Assembly (NCBI GenBank): GCA_026770585.1
Contig: MU646791.1
Span: 43,899 to 53,996 of the forward strand
Length of the DNA stretch: 10,098 nucleotides
Source of the DNA: Baffinella frigidus
Lineage: Eukaryota > Cryptophyceae > Cryptomonadales > Baffinellaceae
Direction: 5' to 3'
Of this stretch, positions 5,770 through 10,098 are shown piece by piece. The notes beneath the pieces are model-generated. The model worked only from the letters and a program-made list of their open reading frames with translations. It was not told the DNA's origin and did not search any database. Both the position numbers and the translations under genes were made by a program. Each line of letters begins with the position of its first letter. Position 1 is the stretch's first letter.

Positions 5770-5860
5770 ACTTTTGGGAGGCGCACCTCCGTGTTGAACA
5801 CGATGAACGTGTCCGACAAGAACGAGCCCTGCTTCGTCCGTGCGATCTCCGTGCCTGCAA
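5770..5860 (-). pseudogene. Longest exon-like copy in the array, with upstream extension
   Basis: In the last array unit the minus-strand frame extends beyond the usual block. It reads GTEIARTKQGSF and then LSDTFIVFNTEVRLP, 28 or so codons with about 95 percent ending in G or C. The extension (5812-5858) recurs at 6111-6159. The plus-strand register (TSVLNTMNVSDKNEPCFVRA) is also open, because third positions face each other in these two frames. No start codon or clear splice site defines it. It may be closest to the exon that seeded the array. Confidence 0.45.
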
Positions 5861-5867
5861 GCGCTTA

Positions 5868-5893
5868 AGTCAACTTCCTCGGACAAGTTGACT
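5868..5893. repeat. Hairpin with 9-bp perfect stem
   Basis: AGTCAACTT and AAGTTGACT flank an 8-base loop. CAAGTTGAC/CAAGTTAAC is also found inside the CTAGCTCTG-family elements (about 1328 and 8148), so this may be a remnant of a related element. Confidence 0.5.
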
Positions 5894-5914
5894 GTTACAA
5901 GAGACGTGTAGTGC

Positions 5915-5932
5915 ACCGAGTGGCCACTCGGT
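5915..5932. repeat. Perfect 18-bp palindrome
   Basis: ACCGAGTGGCCACTCGGT is exactly self-complementary, with GTAG and CTAC pairing further out across short bulges. It lies in the 200-bp stretch between the exon-derived array and the telomere-like block, where I see no gene. Confidence 0.8.
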
Positions 5933-6062
5933 CTACCACCACGCCAGATTATTCGAGGGGGGTCGGCTCTTTCCGAGCGCCGAACTATCCCAACTGTGGA
6001 CCAAGTTCCCTTATTCCTTCCGGGGAATTGACTTTTGGCGGCCCCTTCCAAGACTCTGGCGT

Positions 6063-6215
6063 GGTAGGGTTTGGGGTTTAGCGTTTGGGGTTTGGGGTTG
6101 AGCGTTCAGGGTCCGACAAGAACGAGCCCTGCTTCGTCCGAGCAATCTCCGTGCCTGCGTTAGGGTTTGGGGTTTAGGGTTTGGGGTTTGGGGTTTAGGG
6201 TATAGGGTTTACGGG
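6063..6215 (+). repeat. Telomere-like heptamer block with an embedded array fragment
   Basis: TTTGGGG and TTTAGGG heptamers fill 6063-6110 and 6160-6215. Between them lies 6111-6159, a near-identical copy of 5812-5858 (the edge of the exon-derived array). The junctions are abrupt on both sides. Third-position differences between the two copies are silent in either reading frame. G-rich strand is plus, as in other blocks. Confidence 0.8.
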
Positions 6216-6339
6216 TTTCATCACGTAATGAATTTGTCGATGATTGATTTAGGGTTTCGGTGAACACCGTCCGGGAGCTCGGTCTCTCCCTCTGACGGGC
6301 AAAAACAATCTCCCTCTCACCCTCTCCAGGCTGTAGAGT

Positions 6340-6517
6340 CTAGAGCGCTTGCGGGAAAACTTGGCCGATTCCAACGAGAAATATTTTCAGAAATCCAGAG
6401 AATTTGTACTAGAATCGTTTAGATGGACCGGTTTCATGTCACGTCCTGGTACAAATTCTCTGAATTTCTGAAAACATTTCTCGTTGAATCGGACAAGTTT
6501 TCCCGCAAGCGCTCTAG
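6340..6517. mobile_element. Foldback element with ~70-bp terminal inverted repeats
   Basis: The left arm (6340-6410, beginning CTAGAGCGCTTGCGGGAAAA) and right arm (6448-6517) are reverse complements with about four substitutions and one 1-base indel; the loop is 37 bp. TA stands at both outer edges within CTAG, which could be a TA duplication but is uncertain. The arms could form a nearly perfect long stem if transcribed. There is no coding potential inside. Confidence 0.8.
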
Positions 6518-6524
6518 GGATTCC

Positions 6525-6636
6525 AGCTCTGCCTGAGTAAACCTGGGCCCGCCAAGAAAGTGTTCCAGCTGCCCTTTTGTACTGGGGCTTTGCTCTAAAC
6601 GTAGTCCACGGCGAGCCCGGTTTCACTGGCAGAGCT
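6525..6636. mobile_element. Diverged CTAGCTCTG-family relative
   Basis: AGCTCTGCCTGAGTAAACC at the left pairs with GGTTTCACTGGCAGAGCT at the right. These ends resemble the 1293-1459 element. Inside, ACGTTTAGAGCAAAGCC, read in reverse orientation, resembles ACGTTGGAGCAAAAACC of copy 1. It overlaps the edge of the larger inverted repeat that follows. Confidence 0.5.
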
Positions 6637-6809
6637 AGGGATTTCATCTCGGACCATACCAGAATCTGTCCTGATGAAAAGGCACAAGATAGCATCATTT
6701 GATGCCTAAAATAGCATACCCACCCTTACCTTCCGCGTGGGGAGCCTAAGATAGTGGGACAGATTCTGTCTTGGCCCGAAATTAGTTTAGGATCTAGGGT
6801 TTGAGGGTG

Positions 6810-6888
6810 CACCGTCCGGCAGCTCGACGACGTACTCGGCGCGCGGCGTGTGCGCGAACGAGTGCAGCAAGTTCTCTTTTACCACCGC
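6810..6888 (-). pseudogene. Exon-like fragment inside the large inverted-repeat element
   Basis: On the minus strand, after a CCCACAG acceptor-like sequence at 6889-6895, the frame reads AVVKENLLHSFAHTPRAEY and continues VVELPDG. Most codons end in G or C, unlike the telomere-like DNA on both sides. The frame then runs into heptamers and stops. The plus-strand frame over the same bases (TVRQLDDVLGARRVRERV...) is also open and codon-biased, so the strand is not settled. I do not recognise the protein. Confidence 0.4.
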
Positions 6889-6899
6889 CTGTGGGCCAG

Positions 6900-7015
6900 G
6901 ATCCAGGGTTAAGGGAGTATTCAGGGTTCAGGGAGAAACCTCGGGATTCGGTGTTGAGGGAGTACAGGGTGCGGGTTGAGGGATTTTTGGTTCAGGGATT
7001 ATGGATTACGGGGGT
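6900..7015 (+). repeat. Strongly degenerate telomere-like DNA
   Basis: Segments such as AGGGTTAAGGG, TTCAGGGTTCAGGG, GGTGCGGGTTGAGGG and GGGATTATGGATTACGG keep the heptamer character on the plus strand. They fill the middle of the large inverted-repeat element. Confidence 0.65.
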
Positions 7016-7215
7016 TATCGTCTATGGATATAACGGGGCTACAGGTTTGAGACCCAGCGCCAATTTCATTTCGGGACAAGACATAATATGTCCCGCTTCT
7101 TAAGGCTTCCAACGCCGGAGATAAGGGTAGAAATGCTATTTTAGGCATGCTCCGAAGGCTCAAGGTAGCATAAACCAGGACAGATTCTGGTATGTTCCAA
7201 GATGAAATTCCAGCC

Positions 7216-7891
7216 ACTGATCCACTCGGAACACTACGGGGAACATTCTCAAGTTAATTGGATTTTCTGAGAAAACATGCCACACGTCAGCAATTTTTGG
7301 TAACGTTATCCCCGGATATCGGGGGGAGGTTGAATCGTAGCCTTCCGAGTGGCTCCGCAGTTAGCTTCCCTGGAACACGCCCCCGCCTACGCACACGGGC
7401 AAAGTTGCCAACGTTGCCCAAAGTTGCCGACCTGCAAACGAGGTTCGGTTGCCCACGAACGAGCCACCCCCTTTTTACACGGGCAAACGCCCTCTCTCTC
7501 TCTCTCCATCCTGCGAGCTGCTTCCCCCTCCGAATCTCATCTCTCCAGCTATTCAAATTGAACACTCGAAAACTGGACATCCCGGCTAGGGTTTGTAGAA
7601 ATTGATTGGAAAATACTGCAAGTCCCACAAAACCTAACCGTAGTGTCTATTCCCCGCGCATTCAGTTCAAAAATCTGGCGGGAATAAAATCCCCTGCTCC
7701 TTCCCGCATTCCCGAGCTCGTTCCTCCCATCCCGCCTCCGCCCCCCCACCCCCCCCGCGCCTCCCCCTGTAGCTGCGTGACCAGACCTCCACGTGGAGCG
7801 CGCCCGGCAGCAGGAAAGTACCCTCAAATGGATCGATCTGGCAAAACGAACTAATAAATAAAACATGTCGCTGACAGGCTTGTATAAATTC
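7216..7891. other. No gene seen; simple-sequence tracts and a partial element
   Basis: 7212-7262 resembles the left part of the CTAGCTCTG elements (ATTCTCAAGTTAA). 7400-7432 has repeated GTTGCC/GGCAA units that can pair. 7491-7508 is a CT microsatellite. 7737-7760 is C-rich. A weak inverted repeat (CGGCTAGGGTTTGT with ACAAAACCTAACCG) lies at about 7583-7642. Open frames in both directions lack codon bias. Confidence 0.5.
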
Positions 7892-8080
7892 TCAAGAAAA
7901 TGAGAAACCGTAAAGCAAAGGCCTGTGCGGCCCGCGGCCGGGATGGGAAAGCACCATAGGCTGGCCATTGCAGTCCATGACAGTGACCTTCACTCCCCAA
8001 TCGTAGTACCTGCCCGAGCAACCACTCAGCATTTCGAATTTCGACTCCCAAAATCTCCAGTACCATGCGGTTTTCACAGC
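7892..8080 (-). CDS. Candidate terminal exon of the 9084 gene (uncertain)
   Basis: After an AG at 8081-8082 the minus strand stays open for 62 codons to a TGA at 7892-7894. It reads YWRFWESKFEMLSG and later YYDWGVKVTVMDCNGQPMVL, rich in aromatic and charged residues and plausible as folded protein. Codon bias is only moderate (roughly 60 percent G/C at third positions), well below the exons at 8313-9084. If intron 3 used the GTGAGC donor at 8214, the phases would match and the full protein would be 242 residues. That donor lies inside the MITE at 8113-8252. The acceptor has a poor pyrimidine tract. It may instead be an unrelated fragment. Confidence 0.28.
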   Translation of the reverse strand, partial: AVKTAWYWRFWESKFEMLSGCSGRYYDWGVKVTVMDCNGQPMVLSHPGRGPHRPLLYGFSFS

Positions 8081-8112
8081 CTATCCTCCTGCCTGACCGG
8101 GCACCACGAAAC

Positions 8113-8252
8113 CTAGCACTGCCTCACTCGGGCTGGCCGACTTTTCTCAAGTTGACACGCTGGGTTTCTGGTACAAATTCGTCAACTTTGCAGCGGGAAA
8201 GAACCTGGGCTCACCAGATTGGTTAGCTCAAGTAGACGGGAGACAGAGCTAG
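8113..8252. mobile_element. CTAGCTCTG-family MITE, copy 2
   Basis: CTAGCACTGCCTCACTCGG at the left pairs imperfectly with GAGACAGAGCTAG at the right. It aligns end to end with 1293-1459 (TCTCAAGTT, ACAAATTCGTCAAC, CTCACCA, GAGACAGAGCTAG) but lacks the internal 27-bp duplication. No target duplication is visible. It lies in the transcribed direction of the gene starting at 9084, immediately after its codon-biased part. Confidence 0.7.
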
Positions 8253-8312
8253 GCTTCTTGGAGATCCGGGGCAACAAACTCAAGTCCCCGGAAGCAAGGC
8301 GGAAACTCGCAC

Positions 8313-9084
8313 AATAATTTTCTGGGGTTGGTTGGGGGATGCCCAACCTCTCGGAAGTCCGGAAAGCCGGGTCCCCGTCCGCCGTGATGAAATCGATGTC
8401 GGTGGGCGTGAGGGAGAGGCAGTTGAGCCCAAACTCCACCAGTTTCTTGGAGAACTCGTCTTCGACGTGCCCCGACTTCCGCCAGAGCGAGCACGAGTCC
8501 GAGTGGATCACCATCCTGCTCCCCAACGCACGTCAGCCTCCTCCTCCTCCTGCAAGCTCCCTCCACAGGCAAGAAAAAACACCTCTGCTCGAACGCTCTC
8601 CCTTACGGGGTGGCCCGGAAGCGCTGGGAGGGAGGCTGCGGATGATTTGTGGCACCCTCACCTCGGGGGAAGGACGGGCACGGACGCCGTGCAGTTCCGC
8701 AGTTGCGTGACAGAGTGCAGCATCGGGCTCCCCCCGTGCTTCGCCTCCCAGCGCTGCTCCTCCGCGGTCCGGATGTCGGCGTCCGCCTCCGCGGTGGGCG
8801 GGTCCAGCTCCTCCGCCTGCTCCGCACCCACCACGACCTGCACCCCCGAACCGAACACAGTCAGCCCTCTGCCACCGAACTCCCCCACACCGTTTCCCCA
8901 GCCGCCCCAGCCGTGCGGCGTCACGATAGCAGAATTCCATAAAGGCACAGATGGAGCAGGCGAGATGTCAGGGCGGGAGCGCGATCCAGTGGAGATCCAC
9001 ACGAAGGGGCTAGGCGCGCACCGCGAGGAGGAGGAAGGCCGCCCCCGCGAGGAGGAACCCCCTCATCGCTCGATGAGATGCCAT
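8313..9084 (-). CDS. Secretory-pathway protein of unknown family, three supported exons (3' end uncertain)
   Basis: I do not recognise the family. Exon 1 is 9084 down to 9022: MASHRAMRGFLLAGAAFLLL plus Ala, a signal peptide with basic start and hydrophobic core (residues 8-21). Intron 1 (9021-8838) has GTGCGC and TGCAG ends. Exon 2 (8837-8662) encodes residues 22-79: an acidic Ala/Glu-rich stretch, then HSVTQLRNCTAS with an N-glycosylation sequon at Asn69. Intron 2 (8661-8516) has GTGAGG and AGCAG ends and CTGAC upstream. Exon 3 starts at 8515 and gives MVIHSDSCSLWRKSGHVEDE, then FSKKLVEFGLNCLSLTPTDI and DFITADGDPAF. Phases match at both junctions. Third positions are about 95 percent G/C up to about 8336, then drop, so the true coding end lies near there. 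A GTGCGA donor at 8312 is possible; the frame itself stays open to 8182, into the MITE. The protein likely enters the ER. The gene may be truncated. Confidence 0.62.
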
Positions 9085-9402
9085 GAAAGTCCTGCTGGCC
9101 CTTGGAGACGAGTAGAGTAAACCCCAAAGTGGACATGCTAAGTGAACTCTCCAAAGTGGCCCCCTCCACATTTGGGTTCGGTCTACCAAAAATCCGGAGA
9201 GTTCCAAATGGATATTGTTGTTTGAGCCATTTTCTCCGAGTGGCCGGCGAAAACGACCTGCTGTCGAGGGAAACGGCTGTTTTTGCATTATCCATCTGCT
9301 CCCTTTCGAGCTTCTGGAAATGGGCGCGCGCGGATCTCTGAGTAACTGAGCAAGTTCTCTCTCCTCTGGCGTGGCTACACCATCCGGGTGCAGTCCTGAA
9401 AC
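9085..9402. promoter_or_regulatory. Divergent intergenic (promoter) region with hairpin
   Basis: The start codons at 9084 (minus) and 9403 (plus) lie 318 bp apart and face away from each other, so this interval should hold both promoters. I see no TATA box. GAACTCTCC (9144-9152) and GGAGAGTTC (9196-9204) form a stem. Inner parts CCAAAGTGG and CCACATTTGG also pair imperfectly. The rest includes the foldback element at 9208-9295. Confidence 0.45.
9208..9295. mobile_element. GAGCC-CCGG palindromic element, copy 2
   Basis: This matches 1510-1588: TTGAGCCAT, GTGGCCGGCGAAAACGACC and GAGGGAAACGGCT align in order. Outer parts ATGGATATTG and CATTATCCAT pair with each other. The AAAA loop is conserved. 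The location, between two divergent genes, means it could affect their promoters. Confidence 0.65.
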
Positions 9403-10098
9403 ATGGCGATGGTGCGGAGCCCCCCAGCGCCGGGTTCGGCCTGCGAGAGGGCAGCGATCAGCGGAAGGCGGGCTAGCAGGGGTCGTAAAAGCGTGGGCCC
9501 CTCGGCCGCCTGTTTGCATGCTGGGGACCGTAGGGACTTGCAGATGTATCTGAGGGCGGCGACACTGAATTGTGAGGTATATTGCGGGGTGCAGGGGGCT
9601 GGGCCAAGCTCGTCGGGGAAATCCAAGTCTTCCGCGCAGCGGACCCGCGGCAGAAGCCCTTCACCAGCTGCGAACCAGCGCTCCCCTGCAGGCGGGAGCG
9701 CTGCGAAGGCAGGTGGCAGCAGCAAGAAGGCGAAAGTGGGGAGTGGTGTGAAAGGGAGGAAAGGGGTGAAAGAGGAGAGTTGTGGGGAGGAGGAGGAGGA
9801 GGAGGACCAGTCGGGAAGCGGTTCCGAGGACGGGAGCGAAGAAATGTCAGCCACCGGAAAGGATTCTGACGGATCGGGGGATGACGCAAGCGACACCTCC
9901 CCCCCCAGCATGACGCACAGCAGCGGCATCGATGGCTCCACGACCATCCCCCTCCCCGGCGCCTCCGACAAGGAGTGGCGGTCCAATGACTTCTCCATCC
10001 TCGTGTGCTCCTCCTGGCGCAAGGAGAAGGGCTTCCGCCTCTTCGAAGTCGACACCTCCGAGACCAAGTTCCCTCCCGAGGATACCGTGCAAGGATGC
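9403..10098 (+). CDS. N-terminal part of a basic/acidic low-complexity protein, runs off the window
   Basis: The ATG at 9403 (AAACATGGCG context, A at -3 and G at +4) follows an in-frame TGA at 9397 and opens 232 codons to the window end without a stop. Residues 1-120 are Arg/Lys/Ser/Pro/Ala-rich (MAMVRSPPAPGS..., GKSKSSAQRTRGRSPSP, SSKKAKVGSGVKGRKGVK). Residues 121-175 are acidic, with six Glu at 129-134 and Ser/Asp/Gly runs. From residue 188 it becomes domain-like: SDKEWRSNDFSILVCSSWRK then EKGFRLFEVDTSETKFPPED. Basic-then-acidic disordered N-termini are common in nuclear and chromatin proteins, but the function is unknown. A GTGCAAGG at 10087 could be a splice donor. The antisense frame (10067 down to 9375) is open because third positions face each other; I prefer plus for its domain-like end and the good start context. 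Confidence 0.6.
   Translation, partial: MAMVRSPPAPGSACERAAISGRRASRGRKSVGPSAACLHAGDRRDLQMYLRAATLNCEVYCGVQGAGPSSSGKSKSSAQRTRGRSPSPAANQRSPAGGSAAKAGGSSKKAKVGSGVKGRKGVKEESCGEEEEEEDQSGSGSEDGSEEMSATGKDSDGSGDDASDTSPPSMTHSSGIDGSTTIPLPGASDKEWRSNDFSILVCSSWRKEKGFRLFEVDTSETKFPPEDTVQGC

Larger units (their letters stand above)
4569..5860 (-). repeat. Degenerate tandem array of an exon-like unit (SDTFIVFNTEVR block)
   Basis: At least nine copies of a conserved block, plus more decayed ones near 4679 and 4899, lie in one orientation. On plus it is close to ACGCACCTCCGTGTTGAACA then CGATGAACGTGTCCGAC. Copies begin near 4581, 4967, 5040, 5103, 5278, 5356, 5484, 5582 and 5780. Spacing is irregular, with a basic unit of about 63-100 bp; a complete unit also has CTAATAACCCGAATCCGAGG. 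Read on the minus strand, the blocks give SDTFIVFNTEVR, ADTFLVFTNEVR, LDAFVVFSTQSR, LDTFFLFNTEVR, SDTFLVFNTEVR, LDAITVLSTESR and SDTFIVLDTEVR. Hydrophobic positions stay hydrophobic and many changes are silent. The spacing breaks the frame between units, so this is not one continuous gene. It is best read as a satellite born from an exon. I do not recognise the protein. Confidence 0.6.
6265..6826 (+). repeat. 17-bp direct repeat pair with heptamer lead-in
   Basis: CACCGTCCGGGAGCTCG at 6265-6281 and CACCGTCCGGCAGCTCG at 6810-6826 differ by one base. Both follow an AGGGTTT-type heptamer within about 15 bp. The second copy is the end of the exon-like fragment at 6810-6888. Confidence 0.75.
6638..7215. 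mobile_element. Large inverted-repeat element with ~150-bp arms and captured sequence
   Basis: The left arm (about 6638-6787) and right arm (about 7064-7215) are inverted copies. Shared blocks in order are ATTTCATCT, CATACCAGAATCTGTCCTG, ATGCCTAAAATAGCAT, ACCCTTA, AGCC(T)TAAG, GGGACA-AT-TGTCTTG and CCCGAAAT. A less similar stretch of about 25 bp lies between the second and third blocks. The left arm also pairs with itself (CAGAATCTGTCC with GGACAGATTCTG). The interior (6788-7063) contains an exon-like fragment and telomere-like DNA. Long terminal inverted repeats enclosing gene fragments are typical of Mutator-like Pack-MULEs, but no transposase is present and I found no 8-11-bp target duplication. 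Weaker inverted similarity continues outward to about 6600 and 7240, so the true ends are unsure. Confidence 0.6.

Noticed and set aside
7606-7854. 82-codon plus-strand frame as a proline-rich protein
   Set aside because: The prolines come from a C-rich tract at 7737-7760. There is no codon bias and the frame overlaps a weak inverted repeat.
8332-9120. 262-codon plus-strand frame, the longest closed frame in the window
   Set aside because: It is antisense to exons 1-3 of the minus-strand gene. It is Pro/Arg/Ser-biased, has no recognisable domains, and crosses both introns. The minus strand has a signal peptide, matched splice phases and more natural composition.
9375-10067. 230-codon minus-strand frame
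   Set aside because: Its third codon positions face those of the plus frame, so G/C bias does not discriminate. Its content is low-complexity Ser/Pro/Leu. The plus frame has a good start context and a domain-like end. Some doubt remains.

Overview
The window looks like a repeat-dense, probably subtelomeric or repeat-island stretch of a nuclear eukaryotic genome. Evidence is: degenerate plant/algal-type telomeric heptamers (TTTAGGG and variants), spliceosomal GT-AG introns with GTGCG/GTGAG donors, coding exons with very high G/C at third codon positions, and many small inverted-repeat elements. A green alga (prasinophyte-like) would fit; this is inference from style, not from an identified gene. 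There is no bacterial operon structure, rRNA, tRNA or CRISPR array that I can see.

Layout. 1-700: telomere-like heptamer arrays that change unit composition along their length, then a TATC microsatellite and AT-rich run (to 812). 813-1588: three small inverted-repeat (MITE-like) elements. 1675-2470: a 21-bp minisatellite built from three heptamers, interrupted by a 150-bp foldback element and by three copies of an exon-like block. 2525-2710: TTTTACAG and TTCAGGG arrays. 2735-3876: low-information sequence with a 96-bp duplication and a ~35-bp GA-rich tandem repeat. 3877-4568: three foldback elements, including two copies of one family, one carrying a perfect 42-bp palindrome. 4569-5860: a degenerate tandem array whose conserved block reads on the minus strand as a short protein segment. 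6063-6215: telomere-like repeats with one more copy of that array's edge inside. 6340-7262: nested inverted repeats, the largest with arms of about 150 bp enclosing another exon-like fragment. 7263-7891: no gene seen.

The right 2 kb holds the only two genes I can support. They are divergent. On the minus strand, from 9084, a multi-exon gene encodes a secreted or secretory-pathway protein with a signal peptide; I do not recognise its family, and its 3' end runs into a MITE. On the plus strand, from 9403, a gene runs off the window; it encodes a basic Ser/Pro-rich, then acidic, low-complexity N-terminus followed by the start of a folded domain. The 318 bp between their start codons contain an inverted-repeat element copy.

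The recurrent theme is short, codon-biased exon fragments trapped inside telomere-like or satellite arrays (1902-2470, 4569-5860, 6111-6159, 6810-6888). Several keep protein-level patterns after copying. That is the observation most worth checking.
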